Counted from the first letter of the stretch, positions 12,426 to 23,468 are shown. The stretch: DNA of 64,000 bases from Prochilodus magdalenae (GCA_024036415.1 JAMWET010000156.1:124001-188000), one strand, 5' to 3'. Notes: generated from the letters alone by a model not told the origin. Program-made: numbers and translations.

Positions 12426-13726
12426 ATGTGATGTATGGCAGTTACCATTCCATCCACATGATCTGGATGTAAAACTAAAAGTCTGAACTTTTAACCCATT
12501 TGCATTATTTAATTTAACCTATAACAAGAATAACAATGACTTAGTTGGCGTCCCAGCCTTTATGGTTCAGTTTGGCGTGTTCTCTCTGGCTGCAAGGGTC
12601 TTTCTGGTGGTCTTTTTGTATTAGTTAGAATCACTGCTTTCTTTATAATTTTGGTCAATGACTAAAGTTAATATCAGTTAAGATGATCAGGATTGGTCGA
12701 TGCCACAGGGACGCCTAATGTTTGTGTAATGTTTATGAGATTAAATATTAGAAACCTCTCAGAGATGACTGTGTTTATACATTTAGCCAGTTTTTTAATT
12801 ACATGTCTGAACCTGTGTTTCTGGAAAGCTGCCCGTGTGTTGGACAGTACTGTACTAGAAAACTTTCTATCCTCAGAAACACTCTCTTTTAAGACCACCG
12901 TTCCGTTTACAATGCAGCACAACACTGCAAAGCTGAAGCAGTTCATCAGCTCGCACCCAGGTTGCCTAATGAACTCTCTCTTCAGCTCTGCAATCGCATC
13001 TGTTTAAACAACTTCTCGTTTCCTGCGCTCCATCTCAGTCATATGGCGCAGATGTCAGTCGAACGGAACTGGAGAAAGCCAGCTCAGGCCCACTTGTCCA
13101 CTTGAGTGGGCCTACTGGACACAGTTCTATTGTGTTTGTTAGAGTGCGTTGTTTATTGCAGCCATTGTTAAGCACCGACAGAGAGATGCTTCATAATAAC
13201 AGAAGGCATGGACGTGCAGATCATCAGCCTGCCGCTCTCACTCTCTCTCCCTCGCACACACTGGCTTACTCGCTCGTTTGCAGGCTGGAGCTCAAAGAAG
13301 GCAGGCACGTGGCCCGCTCTGCAGATTTGGGCACAGTGTCCTCTGGCGAAGGACATGTGTGATTGATTGGATGGAAGCAAATTTCTGTCAGGTTCACGTT
13401 CTTAAGGAGATAAGGCTGCTAATAAATTTCCCCCCGTAGCCTATGACACGTGTCAGCGGGTGTGTTTCTCATGAAGCACGGCCCCGCTGTGTCCCTAGAG
13501 CCCTCCAACACCGTCCCTCCGCTACCTGGCCTTACGACTAGAGACGAGAGTCAGTTCTAATTTTAGCATAATTCATTTTCTTATTCTAAAACTGATTTTA
13601 TATCTCACACGTTTCATTTTAAACAATGACAACATCGCATGTGCTTGTAAATGTTCTGGTCGGGCTTTTGGCAACATCGTAATGCAGTCATGACAACCGA
13701 GCGACCTTTGATTGAATTATTGAACT
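12426..13726. other. Unique sequence, nothing firm
   Basis: About 1.3 kb with no recognised repeat. Overlapping 104- and 90-codon frames on opposite strands (12674-13007) and a pair at 13102-13380 show no domain. The segment 13440-13560 is CpG-bearing and somewhat GC-rich, but has no promoter elements I can name. Confidence 0.45.
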
Positions 13727-13753
13727 AAGAGAGAGAGAGACAGAGAGAGAGAG
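13727..13753. repeat. (GA)n microsatellite
   Basis: Short purine tract of GA dinucleotides with one C interruption. Confidence 0.9.
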
Positions 13754-13957
13754 TACCAGCCAGTCAACCTTGCTCTTTCACATACACATCCCAGTGTACA
13801 TAGCAGATGAGGACCACGAGGAGAAAAGGGGAATTACATTATTGGCAAAGTGTCGTGACAAATTGATTTAAGCAATTAAAGCTGGGACAATAGACAAGAA
13901 GTATCAGGTTGGCTGTTTCTCTGCCTAAATAGGGCCATTTTCTTTTTTCCTTCACAG

Positions 13958-14369
13958 ATCAGCGGCAAGGACTCATTAGGAATCCGTTGGAATGGATAGA
14001 TAAAGAGCGAAAGACACCTAGAGAGAGAGAGAGTACAGTGGGAAGAGAGACGGGCAGGAAAACAAAAAGAGAGAGAGAGAGAGAGAGAGAGACAGAGGGA
14101 GAGAGAGAGAGAGAAAAGAGAGAGAGAGACAGTGGAAGACCATTATAGGAGGCACATGGCATGGGCAGAGTTTCCAAATCCCTCAGTCGTCCCCATCTCA
14201 GAGAAGATCCCAGATGATCCATCAAAAGAGCATTCACCCATTCAAACGCTGCCTGTGCCAAGTCCGTCACAGACGCAGTCCTGGCTTTCCCTGCCCAATC
14301 AGCCCCCACTGCACCATCAAACCCATCCAGCTCACCAGCCCGTCCTCACTCCTCTTAAAACGGCTCGGT
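13958..14369 (+). other. Possible exon with GA-rich 5' part and Pro/Ser-rich frame
   Basis: A strong acceptor-like signal (about 18 pyrimidine-rich bases then TTCACAG, AG at 13956-13957) precedes this block. A good donor-like GTAAGT begins at 14370. Between them lie GA tracts, then an open frame with an ATG at 14156 (71 codons to the donor, ending in a split codon). Its product would be Pro/Ser/Gln-rich (for example LPVPSPSQTQSWLS) with no domain I recognise. It could be a first coding or untranslated exon of an unknown transcript. The same signals can arise by chance in a 64-kb window, and the frame could run open simply because the segment is C-rich. Confidence 0.2.
14021..14130. repeat. 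(GA)n-rich microsatellite cluster
   Basis: GA runs at 14021-14033 and about 14070-14130, broken by CAGAGGG and AAAA interruptions. The antisense strand reads as serine/leucine-rich nonsense frames. Confidence 0.92.
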
Positions 14370-14429
14370 GTAAGTGTTGGGTGCAAATGACAGACATTAG
14401 GCTAATACGTCCGCTCTGAGGAGAATTAG

Positions 14430-14645
14430 TGGCCGATCTTTCATTTCTTGCTCCCGGACGCCATTAAGGTTTTTATAACGCGGGCTCCGGTGAGCTCAGA
14501 GGCACGAGGAAGGAACATGGGCTTCACGCATGAGCTGCTGGGCTTAAGCGCTGAGATATTAATAATGGGAGTCTTGATTAAATTCAGATATAAAAGCTCT
14601 TGTCTAATCGCCGTGCCGTTAATTTATTCATGCTGAATTTTAAGC
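14430..14645. promoter_or_regulatory. Candidate conserved non-coding element
   Basis: Repeat-free block combining isolated CpGs (CCGGACG, ACGCGGGC, AAGCGCTGAG) with homeodomain-type cores (GCCATTAAGG, GATATTAATAATGG, GTTAATTTATTC). This texture is typical of vertebrate developmental enhancers. Conservation was not tested, so this is an inference from composition only. Confidence 0.25.
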
Positions 14646-14774
14646 ACATTCTTATGGAAAGCACTATTTTTACACTAATAGCGAGAGACAGGAGGGGTGA
14701 TTTGATTTGCATGGGTGGTCTCCAGCAACAAGTATCAAATGCACCCTCTACAAAGAAAAACAAACAGTGGTAGA

Positions 14775-15520
14775 AGCCTGATGGCATCCAATGAAAATAA
14801 CTGATTCAGTGGATGGCATCATATGGATGAGAACTGATGTAGCTGATGATGTCAAATGGGCAAATAAAGGGATGCAGTAGACAGTATTAAATTAACCATA
14901 ACTGGACTCACAATGACATCAAATGTATTCAAATAGATTCAATGGGTAGCACCTAATGATTAAATAGATGGGATTATGAAGTTAAAATGGATTCAATAGA
15001 CTTGATTTAATAAATAGAAAGGGAATTCAGTGAATGGTACGAAGTGAATGAAATGAGTTTAGTGGATGGCCTAATGTGGGCCAAAAGTGAGTTCCACATC
15101 TGCCATCAAATGTATTAGAAATAGATTCAGTGGATGGCACCAAATGATCAACAAATGGATTTACAAATGCCATGGAATAGATGAATAAATGGATTCAGCT
15201 ATTGGATAAAATGGATTAAATCGGATTAAATGGCTGGCATTACATGAAATGAAAATGAATTAAAGAAAAGGACTACAATGGACCAAAAGGATTATCAAAC
15301 AGAGACTGAATGGATGGCATCAAACTGATTCAAAAGAATTCAACCGATGTCATCAGATGGATGGATATAGTGAATGGCATCACAAAGACAAAACAAACTT
15401 TTTTCTGCATCTATTTAAATTTTTAATAATGCTACCAGTGAGCCAAAAACCGATTAAGTCTGAATAAAAGACATCATGTGAACTGCCACATGAATTCTAT
15501 GGATGGCATGGTATGGATTC
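14775..15520. repeat. Degenerate GGATGGCAT/GATTCA satellite
   Basis: About 750 bp built from irregular variants of two linked phrases, GATTCARTGGATGGCATCA and AAATGGATTCAA. Clear instances fall near 14803, 15026, 15055, 15124, 15192, 15308, 15365 and 15499. Apparent spacing is about 25-35 bp but with heavy drift, so exact units cannot be cut by eye. It is an old, diverged tandem repeat rather than coding sequence. Confidence 0.65.
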
Positions 15521-17147
15521 ACATGCTGTATTTTCAGCACATAATAATTTTGATCATTGATGAAACTTTCTGGCTGATACTGAAGTGAAGGTACAAGTTA
15601 AAGTGAAATCAGTCAAAGCTACTTGAGTAGTCTCTGAGTGTTCTGGCCTGGTTCAGTGTGTCTGGGTCATAGCTAAGCTAGAACTCAGCAGTTCCTTACT
15701 GAGCTACAAAAGTATCCAATAAAGAAGGAAAATGTCCAAGAGGTCTGGACCCAGGAGAGCAAAGGCCCACACGAGTACTTCTGTAACTACCTTTCTGTTT
15801 GGTTTGGTTTCATTTTTAACAGAATAAGGTACTGAACACCGCATGTTCATAAACATAAGATTCACAAACTGTTAAACCTTATTATTTCCATTCAAGAGTT
15901 TGAGTTAGCCAAAACCAAAATCTGAATTTATGTAACTGACTTTGATTTATGTAACAAGACCCTCAAGTCTAACCCTGATTATTATTATTATTATTATTTC
16001 ACCAAAACAGTATCGTTGACTCTCAACTGCCAATAGCAACAGACTAAATTAGTCTAGGATCACATTTGAATATCAGAAATCACCACAAGCTGAATAATCA
16101 GGGGGATACGTTTAGTTTTATATCAGTGCTGTAGCAAAAAAAAACAAAAAGTCAGTGTTTTTATACTTTGTTTTTATATTTGGTGCATGGTTTTAAAAAA
16201 TTCCAGTTACCGTTTACTTTCTAAAAAAAAATTCAGGATGATCTGACAAACAGAAATAGTCCGAAAGTAACTGGACAAATGAACTATAAAGTTGATAAGA
16301 TATGAGGTTTTGCCCTGTACAGAAAAGACACTTAACAATAAATTAACACTTAACAAATACATGAAAATTGAAAATGGGCTGTGCAAACATTGCTCATGTA
16401 CTAGTTTAGTGTTTCCTAGTATGCTACAACTTAGCATGTGATCAGAAAGTGTGCAGAAATGTGATTTTCCAGTACAGGCCTTATGGTGGGATGAGTTAGA
16501 CTTGGGACTGTATATTCTGTATCACAGACTCTTGTGTTGAATTTCTTGCAGCTGATGGCGGTGCAGCCGAACTCTCCTTTCTGCGTCTCTTTAATCTCTC
16601 TCTAGATTAAGTGTGTTTTACTAACACCATTGTTTTGGTGAAGTGCATGAGACCAATCGGGTTTCAGATATGTACCGGAAGTGTGTCTGTACTGAAAGAG
16701 GAGTGGAGGACATGACATTATTCATTTTAAAGCAGACGCAGTTAGCCAGAGATAATGCTAATGCATTTGTCCCAAGTGCAGACCAACCCACACAAAGCCA
16801 CTTCCAAAAAACAAATTCCATAACACAGGAGCAGTCGTTTATTCTTCTCAGCCATGTGTCAACTTCCATTCACACTTCTGTTTAGTTTTTCTGAGGATCT
16901 TCTTAATGTGGGCTCCGGCACGCGGAGCAAAGCCGAGCTCGCGCTTCAAGTACGTGACGGAGGAACAATGAAAGTGTTCTGAGCTTAATTGCTAATTAAT
17001 TGTGTGTTAGTGTACGTAAGTGTGCGGACGAGTGTGCGCTAAATGCCTTTGATGTTGGTACAAAGAGTGTAGACTGCGCGCGCTTTCTGAAATAATGAAT
17101 TTCAAAGTGAGACGCCTCTGAAATAAGCACACAGGGTAGAAGGTGTC

Positions 17148-17148
<1 letters not shown>
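15521..17148. other. AT-rich unique sequence
   Basis: Contains a short (ATT)n run at 15977-15999 and several A- or T-rich tracts (16130-16230). Overlapping open frames on both strands at 16621-16885 show no recognisable product. From about 16890 to 17100 the base composition shifts towards CpG-bearing sequence leading into the GA tract. Confidence 0.5.
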
Positions 17149-17239
<91 letters not shown>

Positions 17240-17283
17240 TAGAGACAGAGAGAGAGAGAGAACGAGAGAAAGAGTGAGAGAGC

Positions 17284-17321
<38 letters not shown>

Positions 17322-17359
17322 GCAAGAGAGAGTGAGAGAGAGAGAGAGCAAGAGAGAGT

Positions 17360-17409
<50 letters not shown>

Positions 17410-17443
17410 AAGGGAGAGAGAGAGAGATAGAGCAAGAGAGAGT

Positions 17444-17503
<60 letters not shown>

Positions 17504-17579
17504 AAAAGAGAGAGAGAGCGAGAGGGAGCAAGAGAGAATGAAACAGAGAGAGAGAGAGAACAAGAGAGAGACTGAGAGA
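17149..17579. repeat. Long interrupted (GA)n microsatellite, about 430 bp
   Basis: A purine-only tract dominated by GA with GC, GT, GG and AA interruptions (GAGCGAG, GTGAGTGAG, CAAGAGAG). The word CAAGAGAGAGTGAGTGAGAG recurs (about 17349 and 17434), showing block duplications inside the tract. All long frames over it on either strand (Ser/Leu-rich or Arg/Glu-rich) are repeat artefacts. Such polypurine-polypyrimidine runs can adopt triplex DNA. Confidence 0.97.
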
Positions 17580-17584
17580 ATTCC

Positions 17585-18035
17585 ATTAGCTTGTCATTTC
17601 GGGTTTGGCTCAGTGATCCCCTGCCAGCCCCTTCAGACAGACAGCCTTTGACAGAAATGAATGGCGGAGTCAGCTCCTCTCGAAATCTTCGCCGAGAAAT
17701 CTCCGCGCTCCTCTAAAACTGATGAATCGCCCGCCTGCCCTCGGAATCCCAATTCCGCTCCCAGAAGGGGGAAGAAAATCTGGGCGCAATGTTGATTCAT
17801 TAATTCTATATGAGACTAGATCGATGGGAAGATTTGGGAACATATGCTTACTCCGGACTGGCTTTGTGTTATTGATTTCTGCTGCTCGAGGTAGTTCGCC
17901 GTGCCGCTGTAGTCATTTGTACGCGCTGATCTCTCATTTAGCCGCCTGTGTTTACGGTGCGTCTCCTGGTATGCGGAATATGCTGCTAGACTTGATCATC
18001 TTCATTCAGACGAGCTGGGGCTGAATGAGACATGA
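17585..18035. promoter_or_regulatory. Candidate conserved non-coding element
   Basis: Repeat-free, CpG-bearing block directly right of the GA tract. It mixes TGATTCATTAATTC, TATTGATTTC and CATTTAGCC-type cores with GCCGTGCCGC and GTACGCGCTG. A 100-codon open frame (17722-18024) crosses it, but its product has no recognisable domain. Regulatory function is inferred from texture only. Confidence 0.25.
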
Positions 18036-18660
18036 ATAAGTAGGGAACAGATTACAGGACAATAAAGGTACCTCAGGTGCAGGTATCATCTCGGATTAGG
18101 TCGGTTCAGATTCATTCAAATGAGCTGAATTAAATTCAATTCAGATCTTTTACTTGCATGACAAGTAATGCCACATTTGTGCTCCCAGAGCCTGAGCTGG
18201 AACGTATGTGGAGATCAGGGAGGTTAGAACCATTAGCATTAGTTATGCTTCTAAACTTGTGATTTTTGCACTTCTGCATGTGTTTGAGACCTAGCCTCAG
18301 AGGTAAATGTAAACACTACACTATTATAAGCAACCATAGACAGCTGGAATGATCTAGAACAGCTATTACGATGGAGACTGAACCCACCCACACATCTTTC
18401 AGTCACTGCTGATCCACACAGCATTGTGAATGACTTAACATCTGATTGCTGTAGAGACTGAACAACAAGACTTAAGTTGGACTAGAGATGTTGTTGACCC
18501 TGTTTTGGAAACTGGACACCCAAAGACAATTTACAGCCCGAAGCTAAAAATCATGGTATTTCACCACTGAAGGTAAGAGTTTTGAGGAACGCAGTCATCC
18601 AAGCACTGGCCCTGTGTTATTTATTAATTAACGTATTTTTAATATATACAAAATTGTAAG
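18036..18660. other. Unique sequence, nothing identified
   Basis: About 620 bp with no repeat, RNA or coding signal that I can support. Confidence 0.5.
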
Positions 18661-18855
18661 CATTTACATTTGTGGCATTTAGCTGCCGCTCTTATCCAGA
18701 GCGACTTACAAGGTTATTCATAATACAGGTAGGCCAATGTAGTGTTAGGAGTCTTGCCCAAGGACTCTTAATGGTGTAGCACAGCATAGTCACCCAGACT
18801 GGGATTCAAACCCCAGTCTCCCACATGTGGTGTTATCCGCTGAGCTACACCAACC
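18661..18855 (-). mobile_element. tRNA-headed SINE with L2-related tail
   Basis: Read on the minus strand, the element starts near 18853 with TGGTGTAGCTCAGCGG, containing an RNA polymerase III A box (TGTAGCTCAGCGG, plus-strand 18837-18849). A B box follows (GGTTTGAATCC, plus-strand 18802-18812). After a central region it ends at 18661 with the tail whose plus-strand form includes CTTATCCAGAGCGACTTACA. That tail is the widespread fish type shared with L2-clade LINEs, which supply the reverse transcriptase for such SINEs. It appears full length or nearly so. A second, interrupted copy lies at 32433-33100. Confidence 0.85.
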
Positions 18856-18884
18856 ACAAACCTGAGAGGCGTCAAGGTTCTAAA

Positions 18885-18955
18885 GGCACGGACGGGGATT
18901 GAACCCGTGATCTTCGGTTTACGAGACTGACGCCTTTCCACTTGGCCACCATGCC
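18885..18955 (-). tRNA. tRNA-Thr(CGT)-like gene or pseudogene
   Basis: The minus strand folds as a 71-nt tRNA. The acceptor stem GGCATGG/CCGTGCC has one G-T pair, and a T at 18884 serves as discriminator. The D arm is GGCC...GGC, the anticodon loop is CTCGTAA (anticodon CGT, plus-strand 18921-18923), and the T arm ACGGG-TTCAATC-CCCGT is perfect. The sequence closely resembles vertebrate tRNA-Thr(CGT). One defect is visible: the anticodon stem TCAGT/ACCGA carries an A-C mismatch at its third pair. After the discriminator only TTT follows, short of the usual four-T polymerase III terminator. A 12-bp inverted copy of the D-arm sequence abuts the 5' end. It is either a slightly damaged gene or a tRNA-derived pseudogene. 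Confidence 0.7.
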
Positions 18956-18967
18956 AAGTGGAAAAGC
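18942..18967. repeat. Inverted repeat at tRNA 5' end
   Basis: Arms TTTCCACTTGGC and GCCAAGTGGAAA (12 bp, perfect) are separated by CACCAT and lie at roughly 18935-18964. The left arm is the tRNA D-arm region. The right arm is outside the tRNA, so part of the tRNA has been copied in inverted orientation into its own 5' flank. Confidence 0.7.
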
Positions 18968-18969
18968 AC

Positions 18970-20735
18970 CGACATCCATATTAAAGACAATGGTGAAATA
19001 TGTGCACATCAGCAAGTAAACGAAACAACAACAGATCACCAGCCCCGAAACATTTACCGAATGTTGCTTTGTATGTATGACATTTCCCAAAAGGAATTAC
19101 TCTAATGAAATGTCACACTGTAAATAAGACCATCACATCCTAATTACATCTTCATGTTTATATGTCCCCTGTGTCCAGATTTTCAGTAAAAAAAAATGGG
19201 GAAAAAAAACCTTTCCAAAACCTTTGAGAAGAAAACGTGGTCCACTTTCTCAGGACCTTTTCGTTGGCCCAAATATTAGACAGTTACCAGTTTCCTGGCA
19301 AAAATCTGCAAGTTAATATTAGCATATTAAAACTGGCTTACTGCACAGCATTAACCAGGTAGTCTCCCACACACATGGGTTTGTTTGGAGTTGGGAGGAA
19401 CATGGTGGAAGCCAAAGACAGTGCTTCTGAGGTTTATCCCAGAGAAGTAAGTGTGATGCGGGGTCATGCTTTGTTCTGTGTAAAAGCACAGGGGGTAATT
19501 TGATTGAAGACTGTCACCCCATCTGCAGAACATGCTGAAAGAGTTCTCTTCGTGACCACCACCCATTACTCTCTAGCGAATACGCTCAGACAAACTGTGC
19601 TACCTTGTCAAAACGTCCGACTGTAGCGCATACTTATAGCTCCAGCTCTGTGCACAAAACTGTAGCTAGGATATTTTGACAGCTTAGATCACCCAGTTCA
19701 ATAATAGCCTACCTGCACTGCAACTACAAAGCTTCCGGTCCACCTTAAACGGTGCCATAGATATTAGAACAACTCAGGCTGTTACCAGCTTTAAAGGAAC
19801 CAGTGGGACGGGTTGATGGGAAGTAGTGGTATTTTACTGAGTTACCATTAGAAACACGATGCAACGTTTAAACTCACACGGTTCAGCCGTTTGAGCCTCA
19901 CATGCCCACACTGTGCCACCTTTTAAACCATGCACATTCTAAATATATGAAGTATTATCCATGTTATAATAATAATGTTATTATAATAAACCCCACCAGC
20001 TTTAATGGGATAAGTCTGGACACAGCAACCCAGATAATTCCTTTTCATACCATTTCATCTCTATAATCAGCAGATTTGTTGGATCTGCAGTTTGATCCAT
20101 GGCTGGCAGTCTAAGACAGCATGATTGACCTCTCTCTTTCTCTGAATAGGATCTCCCCTCCTTCTCCCCGTCACTCATTTGAAATGAATTGCCACTTAGT
20201 GCTCTCCTCCAAGAGCGCTGAGCTGTCTAATGACGTTTCATAGATGGCAGATTGAAAAGATGACTTGGATGTGCTGGCCTTTGCCCTCGGGGCTTGGCAG
20301 AAAGAATTAGCCACCACTAAATTGGGGAGAAAATTGGCTAAACAAAAAGAGCCCATTTCAAACTGTGACTTTTCTTTTCCAAAAAGTGATTTTTTCACTT
20401 CACGAGTAAGTGTTTTGATCAGTGCAGATCAAACAACCTCCTGTAAATCAGTCCAGTGCAAAAGATCCTGAAGAATCTTCATTCCTAGACAGCACTGCAG
20501 CTGGCAGCCTTGCTGAGATGCTTGTATGTTTAGTGTTTTTGTTGGTTAATGCAGTCTATTGTGTGCCAACCTCAGTCAGCTGGAACAGGGAACAAATGCT
20601 GACCTCCGAGATGTCTCAGCGTTTCACCTGATATTATTTCTGAGTTGACTCAAAAACTTTCAGAGTTTCTGGAAATACTCAGCGCTGGCCCCGTTCAACT
20701 TGGCAAGGAGATAGCGGAGAGGTAAACGGTCTGAG
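18970..20735. other. Unique sequence, nothing identified
   Basis: About 1.8 kb. It contains a TTATAATAATAATGTTATTATAA near-palindromic AT stretch (about 19960-19990, shown in part). The remaining open frames (19351-19566, 20171-20631) have no recognisable product. The segment 20195-20400 is repeat-free with AAATTGGGG/ATTTTCC-like cores and could be regulatory. Confidence 0.45.
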
Positions 20736-20739
20736 TTCC

Positions 20740-22075
20740 TTTTACCATCTACATTCCTGTCCAACCTGCGATCTCTACACTACAAAACATCAGACCTACC
20801 TCTGCTCAACAAAACCTACAAGACCAACAAAGCTCAACCTCACCTCACAGAGACCTGGCTTTCTCACCTGACCCCGCACAGGCTTCAGTCTGCACAGATA
20901 GAGACGCAGAGCTCAGTGGCAAAACCAGCGGAGGAGGAATCTGCTTCTATGCCAATAAACGCTGATGTAAATATGTCATGGTGCTATTAACATCATGCAC
21001 GCCTTGCATGAGCGACACACAGAAACTGCTGGCCGATCAGATTGTGCCAGTAGGAAGACAGAATCTAGACTCACTACTCACAAATTCAAACAGCATGTCA
21101 CTTGTGCCACAAGAGAACCTCAAGGTTCCTGGGCCCCCTGGCCACGCTTCAGGACATCTACGACAGCAGGGTGATAAAGCAAAATTACAGCTGACTCTTC
21201 CTATCCTGGACATCGCCTTAGCCATCACATCACCCCTTCCAGTCTAAATCATGGGCACCACTATATCCAGAGACCTGAAGTGAGGGGACATGGTCTACAC
21301 AGCCAAGAGAGCACAGCCGGGAATCTTCTTCCTGAGAGAGCCACAGAGTCTGATAAACTGGTTCTACACAGCAATCACGGAGCCCGCGCTCACATCCTCA
21401 ATAACCATCTGGTTCGGTTCCCCCACCTCACAAGAACGAGCCAACCTCCAGCACATAATCGGGACAGCTGAGAGGGTGCTTTGATGCAGCCTGCCCACGC
21501 TTCAGGACATCCAGAGCAACGGGGTGATGGAGCAAAATTACAGCTGACCCCTCTCGTCCTGGACATCACCTTTTACCCCTTCACCATCACCCCTCCCACT
21601 CAAATTCCTGAGCCCCACTATATCCAGAGGCCTGAAGTGAGGGGGACATGGTCCGCACAGCCAAAAGAGCCCAGCTGAGAATCTTCTTTCTGAGACAGCT
21701 GAAGAAATTCAACCTGCCACAGAGTCCGATGAACCAATTCTACGCAGCGATCATGGAGCCCTCTCTTACATCCTCAATAACTCTCTGGTTGGGGTCCTTC
21801 ATCTCACAAGAACGAGCCAACCTCCAGCACATAATCAGGACAGCAGAGAGGGTGCTTTGATGCAGCCTGCCCACGCTTCAGGTCATCTACAGCAACGAGG
21901 TGATGGAGCAAAATTACAGCTGACCCCTCTCGTCCTGGATATCACCTCGCCTCCTCTAGTGGAAGATTCAGCGCCATCAAACCCGCACAAGCAGACATTC
22001 ACCAGCTGCTTTGCCTGTAGCTCATTAAACACAGTGGACACCTAACAAGCTTCCTTACTGTTTCACACTCAAACT
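20740..22075 (+). mobile_element. L2-like LINE relic with tandemly repeated 3' coding end
   Basis: A broken non-LTR retrotransposon in the sense direction. Near 20760-20960 the conceptual product carries fragments of the N-terminal APE-type endonuclease: SNLRSLHYKT, LTETWLS and, after a frame change, SGKTSGGGICFY. The central reverse transcriptase is missing. From about 21255 the C-terminal domain follows (ISRDLKWGDMVYTAKRAQ, FLR, FYTAI, TSSITIWFGS, LQHIIGTAERVLG, SLPTLQD across small frame changes), matching L2-clade elements. This C-terminal block occurs twice (about 21250-21550 and 21610-21920), and its last part three times. Indels and deletions make it inactive. Confidence 0.8.
21144..21945 (+). 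repeat. Tandem repeat inside the LINE relic, period 353-376 bp
   Basis: The phrase ACGCTTCAGGNCATC followed by GGTGATRRAGCAAAATTACA occurs at 21144, 21497 and 21873, giving periods of 353 and 376 bp. Between them the LINE C-terminal coding block is repeated. The second block retains AGCTGAAGAAATTCAACC, which the first lacks; this accounts for most of the period difference. The duplication happened after or during LINE decay, not by independent insertion, since the flanks are shared in order. Confidence 0.85.
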
Positions 22076-22120
22076 CCTCTGTGCTTAAGTCCACATCTGT
22101 ACAGATGTTCATTTATTATA

Positions 22121-22144
22121 TATTAATAATATATATTATTAATA
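22121..22144. repeat. 24-bp perfect AT palindrome
   Basis: TATTAATAATAT followed by its exact reverse complement, directly 3' of the LINE relic. It may belong to the LINE's AT-rich 3' end or be independent. Confidence 0.8.
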
Positions 22145-23382
22145 ATATTCTGTATAAGATTATATTGTACATCCACTCAGACCTATTTACACTGTGTATA
22201 GATATTTATACAGTATATCTGCATACTTACAGGCACTTACACATCTCTTTCCCTTTATTAATCTTTATTCTATTGATTCTAGTATGATTCTAGTATTGAT
22301 TCAGTATGGTACATGTCAAACATGTGCACTCACCAACATACAACACACTTTGAGAAATAGCGATTCTGATAATGATCTTTAATGGCTGTCTGCAGGGGGT
22401 AAATAAACTGCCCACAGGAGGTTAAAAATAGATGTCAAGTTTAACATTGTATGAAACTAATGCAACTAAGCATTAAAAAGGAATTAGAAACTGAGATCGG
22501 GTCTGGGAGGAACAGCTCTGTCAGCAATGCCAACACCGCTGAGAATGAACGAACACAATTATCTGACAATTAGCATTATGCAAATGATATCGTGATAAGT
22601 GGTAGCTCCTAGCTTCCAGTCATTTCTAGTCTTGTCGATATGTTTGTTGAGTATCTAAACGCGGACCATGCTGCTAAACAGTGTTATAACCACCCCGATA
22701 ATATCTGCCCAGCTGTGAGCCTGCGGTTAGAAACTGACCAGTGCTGAATGGGATACAGCATGTCACAGCACAGACCTCCTAGGGTCTGTAACAGTGTATA
22801 CAGTGGCCTGTATGGTGTAAGTATTTCTGATAGTGGCCAGTGAGTAGGTCTGAGCTCTGCAACACAACAGGTGCATGATGGGAGCATTTTGAGAGTAAAA
22901 ACTAGACTAAATGCGAGTCAGTGAAACAGAGAGCTGTCACACAGTAAACATCTGGCTCAGAAGGAGAAGATTTGGGCTACGACAGCTTGAGGTATGGCCA
23001 ATATGGTCCAATTATCTTTCATTCGTCGAGAATGTTATAGGCTACATAACAATTAATCTAACAGCGTTCCAGTATGAAATTAGTTTTCCCTTGCTGCATT
23101 CATTTCATGGTGACAGAGAAAATCCATCACTGTTGTCGTCAACTCCGGCTTCTGTTCTAATCAAAGGAAATATGGTTTTTTTTGCTATTGTCAATAAAGC
23201 GCCAAAAGCGTGCTATTTCCAAGAACATCATGTGTCAAACTGAGCATGTCCGTAATTTCTCTCAGTCTGCAATAACCAAACATCAATGATCAAATATGTT
23301 TTTGTGTTTCTATATAAAAAGAAACACATTTCTGGCCAATATTTCTTCATTAGGTACTCCGGCTTTTATCACATACCTCCTT

Positions 23383-23383
<1 letters not shown>
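22145..23383. other. Unique sequence, nothing identified
   Basis: About 1.2 kb. Begins AT-rich, possibly the tail of the LINE. A 110-codon frame (22911-23243) has no recognisable domain. Confidence 0.45.
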
Positions 23384-23420
<37 letters not shown>

Positions 23421-23468
23421 TGTATATATATATTTTATATATATATTTATATGTGTGTGTGTGTGTGT
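23384..23468. repeat. Compound (CA)n-(TA)n-(TG)n microsatellite
   Basis: About 31 bp of CA (23385-23415), an AT-rich centre, then 17 bp of TG (23452-23468). CA and TG arms are complementary, so the whole forms a potential hairpin. Confidence 0.95.

Noticed and set aside
17001..17651. Open frames of 125-196 codons rich in Ser/Leu or Arg/Glu
   Set aside because: They read straight through the GA microsatellite and vanish outside it.
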